Shown here one piece after another: positions 7,010-16,321 of a DNA stretch of 64,000 nucleotides. The stretch is from BD1-7 clade bacterium. GTDB taxonomy: Bacteria > Pseudomonadota > Gammaproteobacteria > Pseudomonadales > DT-91. The first letter of the stretch is position 1, and each line of letters starts with the position of its first letter. The position numbers were made by a program, and so were the translations under genes. The notes beneath the pieces were generated by a model, which saw nothing but the letters and a program-made list of their open reading frames with translations, ran no database searches and was not told the DNA's origin. The stretch is from contig CACSIO010000001.1 of the NCBI GenBank assembly GCA_902705865.1, positions 480,723 through 544,722 on the forward strand, read 5' to 3'.

Positions 7010-10000
7010 TTAATCCAATGGGCACGCGGTTTGGTTCTGTTCAGAAGCGTAGACACATAAGCTGATCAAACTGTTGACGGGGGCAGTCGTAATATCATGC
7101 AGATCGCCTTTCAGTATCATATTCCCATTGTTAACTGAGACACCGTTACTCGACAGCCGCAACCCGAATACACGCGGCAAGGTGTGAGCAATATAGCTCG
7201 GTGTTTCGCTGCCCAAATTCCATAGCGCTTGTGGTATCGATGGCAAAACGAGCTGATTCACTTGATGGAAGTAATCTTCTGCAATCGATGGGAAGATATC
7301 GAGCAAAATACGACGCGATTGCGTTTCTGTTTCGCGTGCAAGCTCCCCAGTTAGATGAATGCCATTAACTTGAATATTGGTGTTTGCTCGAGGGTTCATG
7401 ATCGAAAATACCGTGCTACTTGGGTCGCGTTTGAGATTCAGTCGCCCTTGAGCATCGATAGCAACATCAAATCGGGCCTCCAGATTCAGTGCCGCCTTGG
7501 CCAAATTGATAACGCCATCGCCGGGGTCGATATCCAGATCTAGTTCGGCATTTTGAATGACTAAACGCATGGTGTTGTTTTCTTCAAATACAACATGCGG
7601 AGCGTTAGTGACCGCGATTTTTATCTGGGAACGCTGTACGACTTTACCGACGGAGAATGGCAATGCTGCCTGAATCGCTCGATTAATTCGGTTTGTCAGT
7701 TGGCTATCACCAGGCTCTGATATCGTATTGATATCATCAAACAACTGAGCTGCGTATTGCATTGCCAAGTGTTGATTGACGGTGTTTTCTGACAGTGCGA
7801 CTGAAACCTTGGCATCCGTAGCTTGCATAAACGGCATTGGCGAAGGTGTATTGAAGCGCGAACCGAGTATTGGGTTAAGTGCTGAAAGGTGTGCTGTTGC
7901 ATTGGTAAATTGGCTTCCCGATGCAACGGATAGAAACAGGCCATTTTCTGTGGTTCGAGCCTCTCCAGGCGCTGTGGTAGTGGCATATTCGAGTGCGTGG
8001 TTTTCCACAATCGGACGAGGAGTGGAGCTTGTTGCTGGAATAGATAACGCAGAAACTAGCACGGCATCTGTGGTGTTCCAATCGGTGTTAATTGCCTGTG
8101 ATAAGGTTGCGCGGAGTTGATTTATCAGGGATACATTCAAGGATACACGTGTTTGTGCCCAGCCTGATGAAATAGTGATATCAGACACCGGTGCTTTAGA
8201 TTCACCGCTGGTGCTACAGCCTATCGCACAGCGTGTATCAGCGATTTGTGGAACACCGATATCAGCCTGGATACTTTCGTTGTCGGGTAGGTCTTGGAGA
8301 TATAACCCGAGAAGAAGTCCATTCTGACCATCGGCTGCGGCCTCTGGGCGTGCCCGCAAATTCAGTGATATTGATAGTGGTTGTGTCGCTGGGTTTTCAC
8401 TATCCCAGGTTAATGTGGCGTGAGTTGTTTGGCCATCATGGGTGGCGACTAGCTTCACTGATAGGAAATCAAATGTCAGTTTTAGGCGAAGATCCAAGTC
8501 ATATTGGTCGCTTGCGGAGTTCACCGACTGCACTTCAACACGCGGCTTTGCAGTGTCGGCGATCGCCTCAAACTGCAGATCGCAGGTTGCTATATTTGTT
8601 TTCAATAAGCTGGTGCAGAGTTGTACTGCTGTGGCTGGTGCAAATAATACAGAATCTTCGCGTAAGCGAGCATTGATAACGTCTGCTAACCACGTATTGA
8701 TCGGGCCATAGGCTTCATCGTTAATCTGTAACGACAGTGCATTGGCTATGGGGCGGCCATAGGCAACCATGGCAGTTGTAGCTCGGATTCCATCGTCGTA
8801 GTTTGCAGTGAAGACGTAGTCTGGTTCGCTAGTTGCCGAGGCTACATCTAGAGGCACCTCAAGTTGGCCCCAAAATCGATCATTTAACACAAGCATACTA
8901 GTGGCATTCGCAGATACTGACTGTAGGCCTTTTTTATGCGCTCTACCGGCCACAGATGCAACCGCTCCCGACTGCGGCAAGGCCGACACGGTAGATACTT
9001 CGGTGATGACGACGGCTGGTGATGTTACGTTCGCGCTGAAGTTAATCGAAGCTGGCAATGAGTTCGTGGCTGATATAACCAGTGTGTTGATGTTGTCGTC
9101 GTTAAGATATCCCTCGATTGAATCGAAGCTTGCTTGATAGCGTCCATCGTTTTGCAGGCTAAACAGATGTGTGACGGTTATATCGTTCAATCTCACTTTA
9201 TTTAGGCTTGCATTCGGCGATGTTAGCCTAAATGTAAAATGCTGGCCGGATTGTGGTGTGATGTTTGTAGTCTCAGTGGGGTACACAATTGAGATGGATT
9301 CCATGGGTTGGGGAGATGATTGACATCTTTCATCCCACCAGTGACCAGACGCCTGTTCACACTGATTTTGTGTGGGGCATGCATCCAGATCGCCCTGCGC
9401 GCAGAAATCGATCTCGACACAGCTGTCTTTGTTGTCACTTAGCTCGAAGCGCGGGAAACATGTGACGGTTGTTCGGCTGTAGGTTTCGCAACCGGGAGTT
9501 CCGTCGCCAAACGCCAGAGATCGAAAACCTCCACCCTCAGGAATGCTTTCGAAGCAGGCGTGTTCTCGACAAACTGCATACGCATTCGTATTGGTTTGTT
9601 CGCCCCATTCGAAATATTCTGTGGTAAATGCTTGGCTGAATTCATGGAGGCACTGCGGATAAGCTTTTGTGTCTGGCGTACTTGGGACGGTATGGGCGCG
9701 GTAGCGTGTAGTGTTGTTGTCGTCACTTGATGAGGTTGTAGCTTGGCATGCGTATTCAATGTTCAAGACTTCATTGTCTTCGAGAATGTCGTTGTTATTT
9801 TCATCTAACCCCAAGAGCATTTTAATCCCGCCGGTGCTGCAGTGCGCCCCTGGACCTTCTTCGGCAGTGCGTAATAACGCGAATGTTATGGAGGTATCAC
9901 CGGAGGCTGTGTTCTCTCTGTTGCATAATGTATACGACTGAGTAATTTCGCTAGTATCGATGGTACGGTTTAGATTAGTGTCGAGACCTGAGTCAACTTG

Positions 10001-10189
10001 TAAACTACCGGCAAAGCACCCGATTATGAACGGAAGGTTGCGTTCGTTAACGATCAGCGCAGGCGGGGCAGGAATATCTCCCTTGGAATTGGACGGTTCA
10101 TCTGATGAACTAGGGCCTCCACACGCAACGAGTGTTAGAGATAATGCGCTGATGATCGTGCGTGTCCAACGCGTGCTGGAGAGTTCCAT
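7010..10189 (-). CDS. Large surface lipoprotein with DUF7151-like calcium-type repeats
   Basis: The 1059-residue protein starts with a lipoprotein signal ending in LVAC (C23) and Gly at +2, so it should be an outer-membrane lipoprotein. Residues about 50-145 hold two related units with cysteines and Asp/Asn loops, DTNLNRTIDTSEI and DENNNDILEDNEV, like the DUF7151 repeats that look like calcium sites. A cysteine-rich zone follows (about 175-295, including FCAQGDLDACPTQNQC and a tryptophan-rich GHWWDERC). A beta-rich Ig-like stretch is suggested around 300-395. The remaining 650 residues are Ser/Thr/Ala-rich with many predicted beta strands and no motif I know. The ATG has AAGGA eight bases upstream. 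It stands alone between the AraC-GyrI gene and the CxxCxxCC pair. An adhesin or surface-display role is a guess. Confidence 0.7.
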   Translation of the reverse strand: MELSSTRWTRTIISALSLTLVACGGPSSSDEPSNSKGDIPAPPALIVNERNLPFIIGCFAGSLQVDSGLDTNLNRTIDTSEITQSYTLCNRENTASGDTSITFALLRTAEEGPGAHCSTGGIKMLLGLDENNNDILEDNEVLNIEYACQATTSSSDDNNTTRYRAHTVPSTPDTKAYPQCLHEFSQAFTTEYFEWGEQTNTNAYAVCREHACFESIPEGGGFRSLAFGDGTPGCETYSRTTVTCFPRFELSDNKDSCVEIDFCAQGDLDACPTQNQCEQASGHWWDERCQSSPQPMESISIVYPTETTNITPQSGQHFTFRLTSPNASLNKVRLNDITVTHLFSLQNDGRYQASFDSIEGYLNDDNINTLVISATNSLPASINFSANVTSPAVVITEVSTVSALPQSGAVASVAGRAHKKGLQSVSANATSMLVLNDRFWGQLEVPLDVASATSEPDYVFTANYDDGIRATTAMVAYGRPIANALSLQINDEAYGPINTWLADVINARLREDSVLFAPATAVQLCTSLLKTNIATCDLQFEAIADTAKPRVEVQSVNSASDQYDLDLRLKLTFDFLSVKLVATHDGQTTHATLTWDSENPATQPLSISLNLRARPEAAADGQNGLLLGLYLQDLPDNESIQADIGVPQIADTRCAIGCSTSGESKAPVSDITISSGWAQTRVSLNVSLINQLRATLSQAINTDWNTTDAVLVSALSIPATSSTPRPIVENHALEYATTTAPGEARTTENGLFLSVASGSQFTNATAHLSALNPILGSRFNTPSPMPFMQATDAKVSVALSENTVNQHLAMQYAAQLFDDINTISEPGDSQLTNRINRAIQAALPFSVGKVVQRSQIKIAVTNAPHVVFEENNTMRLVIQNAELDLDIDPGDGVINLAKAALNLEARFDVAIDAQGRLNLKRDPSSTVFSIMNPRANTNIQVNGIHLTGELARETETQSRRILLDIFPSIAEDYFHQVNQLVLPSIPQALWNLGSETPSYIAHTLPRVFGLRLSSNGVSVNNGNMILKGDLHDITTAPVNSLISLCVYASEQNQTACPLD

Positions 10190-10361
10190 CGGTGAATCCT
10201 TGTGGCCAATTATGTGCGTCCATCACTGGCAATGATTCGCCGGCGTGTAACGTAGAATTTACGTATTTTATCGATGAAAGGTCACCAAAACAATTTTGTT
10301 AGTCGATAGGAGGCGTAGATATTCCAGCAGTTGAGAGTTTGCGTGAATTGTCCGTTCACTC

Positions 10362-11258
10362 TTAGGTTTGAATTGGCAACACATACTGAGACCCGCCCGG
10401 CGCCTTTGTGAAATCGGTTAGCTCGGTGAAATATTCATAGTCATTGCCCTCAGCACGATCGTAAGGCGCAGAAGGAAGCCAATAACCGTAGATGATATCC
10501 ATGGTTTTGTTGACGGTATCGGCTTCGACAATATCGATATCAAACACGGCGACCGTCTGTGCTGGGATCGAGTGGGACGTCATACCCGGTGGCAGTTCGA
10601 AATCCTCCGGTACTGCGACGGCAGTGAGATAGGTGACCTCGGTTTCTGTATAGGTACCTGATGGGCTTAGCGTTAAACCATAAAACGTATCAGCTTGGGT
10701 TACCGGTAGCTGAGGGCAGTGCTGGAGCAATTGCCACCAGGCCGGTTCAAGTAAGTGGCAGTAGGCCGCATTGCTGAGAAAGGGCGACGGGATTTGTGTT
10801 GCAATGCCCGCGAGGTGGCGAGCGGGGCGCTGTTCGATGGTTGGCTCCAGTTGCATATCGTGCCATCGGTGGCTTAACAGCTCTGGGTTGAGCTGTGGTT
10901 TTTGTTGCAGGCTGGCGCAGTCGCTGTTGGCGCGAAATTGTTTGGGTGTTTGACCAAAGTGGGATTTGAAAGCACGGGTGAGGGCTTCATGGGAGTGAAA
11001 GCCAACATCCAACGCGATTTCCAGGATGCCTGCCGGTGTTTCACGCAGTAACAGCGCTGCTTGCGTTAGCCGGCGGCCACGAATGTAATTGCCTAGCGTA
11101 TCACCGGTGAGGCTTTTAAACAGACGCTGAAAATGCCACGGCGAAATGTGCAGTTCTTTTGCTAGCGGCAGCGCCTGAATATCGCCATCGAGGTGATTTT
11201 CGATCCGATCGATAATAGTCTGAAGCTCACGATACTGTCTTGGATTTGCGGGTTTCAT
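10362..11258 (-). CDS. AraC-family regulator with C-terminal GyrI-like effector domain
   Basis: The N-terminal 110 residues form the paired helix-turn-helix of the AraC/Rob class (LAKELHISPWHFQRLFKSLTG, then ILEIALDVGFHSHEALTRAFKSHFGQTPKQFR). The C-terminal part, from about residue 135, matches the GyrI-like small-molecule-binding domain (ARHLAGIATQIPSPF through GTYTETEVTYLTAVAVPE to PYDRAEGNDYEYFTEL). Rob and BmrR-type proteins use this domain to sense hydrophobic drugs or metabolites. It is divergent from the MDR oxidoreductase gene, 117 bases away, which it likely controls. A second, free GyrI-like protein is encoded at 15623-16132. Confidence 0.88.
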   Translation of the reverse strand: MKPANPRQYRELQTIIDRIENHLDGDIQALPLAKELHISPWHFQRLFKSLTGDTLGNYIRGRRLTQAALLLRETPAGILEIALDVGFHSHEALTRAFKSHFGQTPKQFRANSDCASLQQKPQLNPELLSHRWHDMQLEPTIEQRPARHLAGIATQIPSPFLSNAAYCHLLEPAWWQLLQHCPQLPVTQADTFYGLTLSPSGTYTETEVTYLTAVAVPEDFELPPGMTSHSIPAQTVAVFDIDIVEADTVNKTMDIIYGYWLPSAPYDRAEGNDYEYFTELTDFTKAPGGSQYVLPIQT

Positions 11259-11375
11259 GCTGATGGTGGATATCCGTGTCGGGTGCCAATGCAGTCAGTG
11301 CAATAGCGCACAAATGATCAAGTTTCCCTGCGATCGGCTCGCTATGCTCTTTTCAAAGCTTACCGGAGACGAATC

Positions 11376-12347
11376 ATGCGTGCAGCAGTGTTTTACCATT
11401 ATGGTGATGAAAATTGTGTGACAGTAACAACCTTGAAGAAACCCAAGCCGTCGGCCAACGATGTGCTGGTGAAGGTGATGGCAACCACGGTCACGTCTGG
11501 AGATTGGCGCATGCGTCGAGCCGACCCTTGGGCGGTGCGATTGTTTGCTGGGTTATTCAAGCCGCGTCAGCCTGTTTTAGGCACAGAGTTCAGCGGTGTT
11601 GTTGAAGCCGTGGGGGCCGATGTCACTGGGCTTCATGTTGGCGATCGCATATTTGGCAGTAAGGGTATGAAAATGGGTGCACATGCCCAATACGTTAGCC
11701 TAACTGCCGATGGCTGCCTAGTGGAGTTGCCAGATAACCTAACCTATGAACAAGGTGCGGGAGTGATCTTTGGTGGTGCCACCGCGTTGACATTTTTACG
11801 GCCGTATCTTGAGAGTCGCCCTGCACAGCGATTGTTAGTGATCGGTGGTTCTGGTGCGGTTGGTACCTATGCAGTTCAGCTTGGGCGTATGTGGGGTGCT
11901 CACGTAACGGCAGTGTGCAGCGCTCGAAATCATGATTTGGTGCGATCATTGGGGGCAGAGCAGGTTGTTGATTATGAAAAACAACCGCTGCCAGATCCGG
12001 GTAACCCTTTCGACATTGTGATTGATACTGTTGGCAAAAGCAGTTTCTCCAAATGTCGGGAATTGTTAGCCGACAGCGGGGTTTATTTGTCGGTTTCGGG
12101 CGGTTTGCGTGAATGGGGGCAAATGCTATTGAGTCATTGCCCGTTGTCGTCTGGCCCGCGGGTTGTTTGCCGAATTGTGGATGAGAATGCCAACGATGCT
12201 AAATGGTTAGCCGACTATCTGGAGCGCGGGGATCTAACGCCGGTGGTTGGGCAAACACTGGCGCTGGAAGAAATTCAGAAGGCGCATGTTATTGCTGAAT
12301 CCGGACACAAAGTCGGCAATCTGGTGGTCAATTTATGGGAGACATGA
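11376..12347 (+). CDS. Zinc-free MDR NAD(P)-dependent oxidoreductase (quinone-oxidoreductase-like)
   Basis: The 323-residue protein has the medium-chain dehydrogenase layout: a GroES-like N-terminal part with LGTEFSGVVEAVGADVTGLHVGDRIFG and a Rossmann part with LLVIGGSGAVGTYAVQLGRMWGA. The zinc-ligand cysteine and histidine of alcohol dehydrogenases are absent, which puts it with quinone oxidoreductase/enoyl reductase-like enzymes that reduce quinones or enones with NADPH. The ATG follows an ACCGGAGACGAATC ribosome site. It is divergent from the AraC-GyrI regulator, a pairing that suggests induction by a small electrophile or drug. The substrate is not known. Confidence 0.85.
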   Translation: MRAAVFYHYGDENCVTVTTLKKPKPSANDVLVKVMATTVTSGDWRMRRADPWAVRLFAGLFKPRQPVLGTEFSGVVEAVGADVTGLHVGDRIFGSKGMKMGAHAQYVSLTADGCLVELPDNLTYEQGAGVIFGGATALTFLRPYLESRPAQRLLVIGGSGAVGTYAVQLGRMWGAHVTAVCSARNHDLVRSLGAEQVVDYEKQPLPDPGNPFDIVIDTVGKSSFSKCRELLADSGVYLSVSGGLREWGQMLLSHCPLSSGPRVVCRIVDENANDAKWLADYLERGDLTPVVGQTLALEEIQKAHVIAESGHKVGNLVVNLWET

Positions 12348-12491
12348 ATCCGCTTTTATACACGTGTAACGGTTAAGAAGCGGCCACCGTAGGTTGGCTG
12401 CCTGTCTTACGGGCGTTATTTTACGATTTCATGTCTATGTTGTAGTGCAATTTGTATTAGCCCGGTTTTAGCCTTCATGTATGGCGTTCAA

Positions 12492-12506
12492 GTCTGATCA
12501 TCAGAC
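12492..12506 (-). terminator. Short inverted repeat after nrtS
   Basis: GTCTGAT and ATCAGAC flank a single C, 16 bases beyond the nrtS stop. It could form a small hairpin ending the leftward grx-lpd-nrtS message, but there is no U-run, so it is weak. Confidence 0.25.
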
Positions 12507-12521
12507 AGCAGATAATGTCTG

Positions 12522-12737
12522 TTAGTCCTTGTCATTACTGCCTGATGCCTGACCGGCAAGGAATACACAAAATGGCACGCAGTAGGTCAGCAGCGCAGGG
12601 ATCCAGCGAATACTGGCATCGCCAAACAAGGCATCAGACTGATTGATCAGCAACAATACGGTGCCAACAAATGCTGCGACTCGCAGGGCTTTAAACAGCA
12701 CCTGCGGCCGCAATGAGCCCGTTAGTTGAGCGATCAT
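12522..12737 (-). CDS. nrtS: NrtS-like small membrane protein (putative nitrate/nitrite transporter)
   Basis: The 71-residue protein has two hydrophobic helices (about residues 19-33 and 46-62) joined by a polar loop. The pattern [21 protein letters not shown] followed later by [14 protein letters not shown] is what I know from the NrtS family, tiny two-helix proteins linked to nitrate/nitrite uptake in cyanobacteria and common but untested in proteobacteria. Its ATG overlaps the stop of the lipoamide-dehydrogenase-like gene by four bases, so the two are co-translated. No nitrate reductase or nitrite reductase gene is in the window. The family call is fairly good; the function here is uncertain. 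Confidence 0.65.
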   Translation of the reverse strand: MIAQLTGSLRPQVLFKALRVAAFVGTVLLLINQSDALFGDASIRWIPALLTYCVPFCVFLAGQASGSNDKD

Positions 12738-14155
12738 TGATTAACCGCCTTTGGCGACGTTTGCTGAACCAGCTGAAGTTGCTTAGCGGCATCTTGCAGC
12801 GCGGTGCGTAAACCTTCTTCGATTACCGGGTGATAGAAAGGCATCTGCAACATCTGCTCAATGGTCGTGTTTTGCTGGTGTGACCATGCAAGCAGATGCG
12901 CCAAGTGTTCGGCAGCTGGGCCAAAAATTTCTGCGCGCAGAAAACGACCATCAACGGAATCGGCGTAAACTTTTAGCATGCCTCGGTTTTTGCCCATTAC
13001 GCGGCTTCTGCCTTGACTATCAAACAGCACTTTACCCTCAACATAGTGATGTGCTTCGACATCAGCGAGTGGTAAACCAACACCAGCGATTTGCGGGTCT
13101 GAGAAAACCACTGCGAGCGGTGAGCGGCGTTCAGCTGGCGTTACATTTGGGTATTGGCCCGCATTGTTGCCAGCAATTTTGCCTTCATCAGCGGCTTCAT
13201 GCAGTAGTGGCAAATCGGCATTGGCGTCGCCAGCAATAAAGATATGATCCGGCGTGGCTTGCTGTGTATGCGGGTCGTAGAGTGGTACGCCCTTGGCATC
13301 GACAACAATGCTGGTGTTCTCCAACCCTAGGCGGTCTGTATTGGGTCGACGTCCAGTTGCGGCGAGAATGTAGTCGAAGGTTTCTGTAACGGTTTCACCA
13401 TTGGTGTGCTCGAAAGTCACGGCAACGCTAGCATCTTGTTTTTCAACGGCAGACACCTTGGCTTTAGTATCGAGATAGAATTCATCGTTGAAGGCTTTAA
13501 CGGCGTAGTCACGGATTTCTTTATCCTGAAGGCCTCCGAGTGAGCCGCTGCGGCCGAAGACTTTGACGCGCACGCCAAGACGATGCAATGCCTGACCGAG
13601 TTCCAAGCCGATTACGCCAGGGCCAAATACGGCGACGCTTTCGGGGAGATCGGGCAATTCAAATATTTCGTCGTTGGTGAGCAGTAAATCTGCAGCACCG
13701 GCCAACAACGCTGGGTAGTGCGGGCGTGAACCCGTGGCAATAACGATGCGTTTAGCTTCAACCGTGTAGGCATCGTCAACTTGCAGGGTGTTGTCGTCGA
13801 TAAAACGGGCAAAGCCGCGAATTTTGTCGTTGGCATCCCAGGCTTCGACAGTTTCTTCAACAAATCCGACAAATCGATCGCGTTCACGCTGCACGCGCTG
13901 CATCACTGCGGGGCCATCGATATCGATGCCTCGGCTATGTATGCCGAATAAATCGGTGTGCTGGCTATGATGGGCAGCATCGGCTGCGGCAATCAAGAGT
14001 TTGCTGGGCATGCAGCCAACCCGTGCGCAAGTGGTTCCGTAGGCAGCACCTTCGATCAATATCACGTTATTGGTGTGCTTTTTGGCTGTGCGGTACGCCG
14101 ACATACCTGCGGTGCCTGTGCCAATGATGGCGACGTCGGTTGTGAGATGTTTCAT
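12734..14155 (-). CDS. Dihydrolipoamide-dehydrogenase-like flavoprotein
   Basis: This is a 473-residue class-I pyridine nucleotide-disulphide oxidoreductase. Visible are the FAD site [12 protein letters not shown], the redox-active disulphide [12 protein letters not shown], an NAD-binding [17 protein letters not shown], the second FAD motif HIFIAGDAN and a C-terminal HPVIEE active-site histidine region. It is not next to pyruvate- or oxoglutarate-dehydrogenase genes, so it is probably not the housekeeping E3. It lies in a leftward operon behind a glutaredoxin gene and ends in a four-base overlap with nrtS, which points to a separate thiol/disulphide role. Mercuric reductase is unlikely: the N-terminal metal-binding domain and C-terminal Cys pair are absent. 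Confidence 0.85.
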   Translation of the reverse strand: MKHLTTDVAIIGTGTAGMSAYRTAKKHTNNVILIEGAAYGTTCARVGCMPSKLLIAAADAAHHSQHTDLFGIHSRGIDIDGPAVMQRVQRERDRFVGFVEETVEAWDANDKIRGFARFIDDNTLQVDDAYTVEAKRIVIATGSRPHYPALLAGAADLLLTNDEIFELPDLPESVAVFGPGVIGLELGQALHRLGVRVKVFGRSGSLGGLQDKEIRDYAVKAFNDEFYLDTKAKVSAVEKQDASVAVTFEHTNGETVTETFDYILAATGRRPNTDRLGLENTSIVVDAKGVPLYDPHTQQATPDHIFIAGDANADLPLLHEAADEGKIAGNNAGQYPNVTPAERRSPLAVVFSDPQIAGVGLPLADVEAHHYVEGKVLFDSQGRSRVMGKNRGMLKVYADSVDGRFLRAEIFGPAAEHLAHLLAWSHQQNTTIEQMLQMPFYHPVIEEGLRTALQDAAKQLQLVQQTSPKAVNQ

Positions 14156-14220
14156 GATCAGTGTTCCTTATTCTCAACGTTCACCCGGAAGGTGATGTGA
14201 TGATGCGAGCAGCCGTTGAA

Positions 14221-14490
14221 TCAGGCCGCAGCGCGACTGACATCACGCAGGTAGTCAATAATGTCTCGGGATTCGTACAGCCATTCAACGCGGCCGTTGT
14301 CGTGCTCGATGCGCAAGCATGGGACTTGTGCGCGACCTCCACCTTTGACCAACTGTTGACGATAAGGTCGATGGCGTTGGATGTCTCTTTGTTCAACATT
14401 CAGTTTAAAGTGTTTCAGTGCCTGACGTGTCATCGCACAAAATGGGCAAGCGTTGTAGTGATACAGAGCGAGGTTTTCAGTGGTGGGCAT
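14221..14490 (-). CDS. Glutaredoxin
   Basis: The 89-residue thioredoxin-fold protein has the dithiol motif CPFC near residue 14, the glutathione-site segment VKGGGRAQVPCLRI with the cis-Pro (VP), and the C-terminal YESRDIIDYLRD helix. It would reduce protein disulphides or glutathione adducts in the cytosol. The ATG at 14490 has GGAGAG seven bases upstream; longer upstream frames do not fit the family. It begins a leftward unit with the lipoamide-dehydrogenase-like gene 65 bases downstream, and is divergent from an AraC-cupin regulator gene, a likely control arrangement. Confidence 0.9.
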   Translation of the reverse strand: MPTTENLALYHYNACPFCAMTRQALKHFKLNVEQRDIQRHRPYRQQLVKGGGRAQVPCLRIEHDNGRVEWLYESRDIIDYLRDVSRAAA

Positions 14491-14664
14491 GTTGTCTCTC
14501 CGTTTAGGGTGTCGATGTCGTCTGTTGATGTATTTTGTCGATATAGTGTGTCGATGAGATTCATTATGGTGATTTTTGCCGGACAAAATATGCTGATATG
14601 TCGCTGTTTTTTGTCTTTTTGACGGGTTAAGCTGGGTGTCAGTTCCTTTTTGTTGGCAACAGTG

Positions 14665-15609
14665 ATGGATGCATTAACCGATGTCTTGAAGGCAATTCGC
14701 CTCAACGCCAGTACCTATTTTTGTTCGGATTTCCGGTCGCCTTGGGGCATGGATGTCGGCGGCGGCGCTGGTATGTTTCATGTGGTGGTGGAAGGAACAT
14801 GCTGGCTGTTGCTTGATGGTGAGAGCACGCCAAGACAACTGGTTGCTGGCGATATTGTGGCGTTTCCTACCGGAGGGGAACATTGGATGGGGGATAGCGC
14901 CGATGTCGCAGCGCGCCCGCATCTTGCTGGCGATAAAGTGGTAGAGGGTATTCTGTCGGGCCAGCATCCGTTTCCGGTGGCAGAATCTGCGGCTGAATCC
15001 GATATGACCTTGATGTGCGGTTCATTCACCTTTGATTCGTCTATTAGCCATCCGCTCATTCGTGATTTGCCCTGTTTTATTCAGTTGAGCACACGCGAGT
15101 CCAAACTGGGCTGGTTGGATAACATCGTGCAGGTAATGGCGCGTGAATCCCGTTCACCATCGCCCGGTTCTGAAGTGGTGATTGATCGTTTGTCAGAAAT
15201 TCTGTTTATCGAGCTGTTGCGTCAGGATATGCAATCGCAATCGGTTGACCGCGGGTATTTGTCTGCGTTGAATGACCGAGTGATTGGGCATGCATTAAAC
15301 GTGATTCATGATGATGCGATGTCGGTCAAAGGGGTGGAAGCACTTGCTACGGAGGTCGGGTTGTCGCGCAGTGCGTTTACCGACCGTTTTACACAGCTGG
15401 TTGGGCAGAGCCCAAAACAATATTTAACCGATTGGCGTATGCATCAGGCTAAAGCCGCACTGCAAGGATCGGAAGAATCCATGTTAGAGATTGCCGAACA
15501 GGCCGGGTTTTCATCCGAGGCGGCTTTCAGTAAAGCTTTCAAAAAGTTCTTTCACGAAACGCCGGGGGCGATTCGTCGAGCATTTGCGCGTCAGCGAAAA
15601 TCCGGCTGA
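14665..15609 (+). CDS. AraC-family regulator with N-terminal cupin domain
   Basis: The 314-residue protein has a cupin_6-type sensor part (CSDFRSPWGMDVGGGAGMFH, WLLLDGE, LVAGDIVAFPTGGEHWMGD) and a C-terminal AraC double helix-turn-helix (LATEVGLSRSAFTDRFTQLVG; EIAEQAGFSSEAAFSKAFKKF). The family usually activates a neighbouring gene for a redox or detoxification enzyme in response to a small ligand. It is divergent from the glutaredoxin operon. The start is uncertain: ATG at 14665 is preferred, TTG at 14650 is open, and neither has a strong ribosome site. Confidence 0.88.
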   Translation: MDALTDVLKAIRLNASTYFCSDFRSPWGMDVGGGAGMFHVVVEGTCWLLLDGESTPRQLVAGDIVAFPTGGEHWMGDSADVAARPHLAGDKVVEGILSGQHPFPVAESAAESDMTLMCGSFTFDSSISHPLIRDLPCFIQLSTRESKLGWLDNIVQVMARESRSPSPGSEVVIDRLSEILFIELLRQDMQSQSVDRGYLSALNDRVIGHALNVIHDDAMSVKGVEALATEVGLSRSAFTDRFTQLVGQSPKQYLTDWRMHQAKAALQGSEESMLEIAEQAGFSSEAAFSKAFKKFFHETPGAIRRAFARQRKSG

Positions 15610-15622
15610 GAAATTCCTCGCC

Positions 15623-16132
15623 TTAAGTGAGTGGAATCAGTAACTCGGTTTGCAGTTGGTCTTTCTCGGTTATTCTTGGGTCGTTTAAATACAGTTCGAT
15701 AGACTCAGGCGCTAGAGCAAGGTTGTTATCTTGCGCCCAAACGGCCATGCGTTTATAGGTGTCGCCCACTTCTTGATACGGGCCAACATGCACTGCTCGC
15801 ACATAACGGCGATTGGCTAGGATCTCTGAGCGGATATCGTCGACATGGGGTATCGGCGCTGATATTGGCATGCCCATTCTGAAGTGTGAGGGTTTGGAAA
15901 AAACCTGAATTAGAGTCGATAGAAAACCGCGCTTAGCCTCTGCTGACCAGTCGATCTCCAAAAACCGTGCATAAGGGGCGAGAGTGCAATCGACGCCTGC
16001 TTGTTCGGTCACATCCGACAACACCTCAAAACCTTCACGCATAGTGGCGGGCATCTTCCACATAGCGGTGTTGACGTCGATCTCGATCACCGGGCCAAGT
16101 TCTTTTTCAACAACGTCGATAGGGGTTGCCAT
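15623..16132 (-). CDS. Free-standing GyrI-like small-molecule-binding protein
   Basis: The 169-residue protein is made only of a GyrI-like/AraC effector-binding domain (SHF2/SRPBCC-unrelated 'GyrI-like' fold): MWKMPATMREGFEVLSDVTEQAGV, YARFLEIDW, YVRAVHVGPYQEVGDTYKRMAVWAQDNNLAL and SIELYLNDPRITEKDQLQTELLIPL. The last motif is the acidic/aromatic ligand pocket end that is also seen in the AraC-GyrI protein at 10362-11258. E. coli GyrI (SbmC) inhibits gyrase, while others hydrolyse cyclopropanes or bind toxins. It converges on the AraC-cupin gene with a 13-base gap. Function not determined. Confidence 0.8.
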   Translation of the reverse strand: MATPIDVVEKELGPVIEIDVNTAMWKMPATMREGFEVLSDVTEQAGVDCTLAPYARFLEIDWSAEAKRGFLSTLIQVFSKPSHFRMGMPISAPIPHVDDIRSEILANRRYVRAVHVGPYQEVGDTYKRMAVWAQDNNLALAPESIELYLNDPRITEKDQLQTELLIPLT

Positions 16133-16321
16133 AAGTCGCGCTCCTGTCCATAGCCATGCAGAGTGTCAGACTATACGTTGTGTATGACAGGATTTGTCGA
16201 CATTTATTGATTGAGACAAGTTCGAGAACTGAAAATAATCGGATTGTTAATAGTGGTTGCGAACGAGGTCTCAATTCTACTGCTCAGCGATTGTAACAAC
16301 GGTTTTAACTGCATCAGGGCA

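Noticed and set aside
12734..14155. Mercuric reductase instead of lipoamide-dehydrogenase-like
   Set aside because: The N-terminal heavy-metal domain and the C-terminal vicinal cysteines of MerA are absent.
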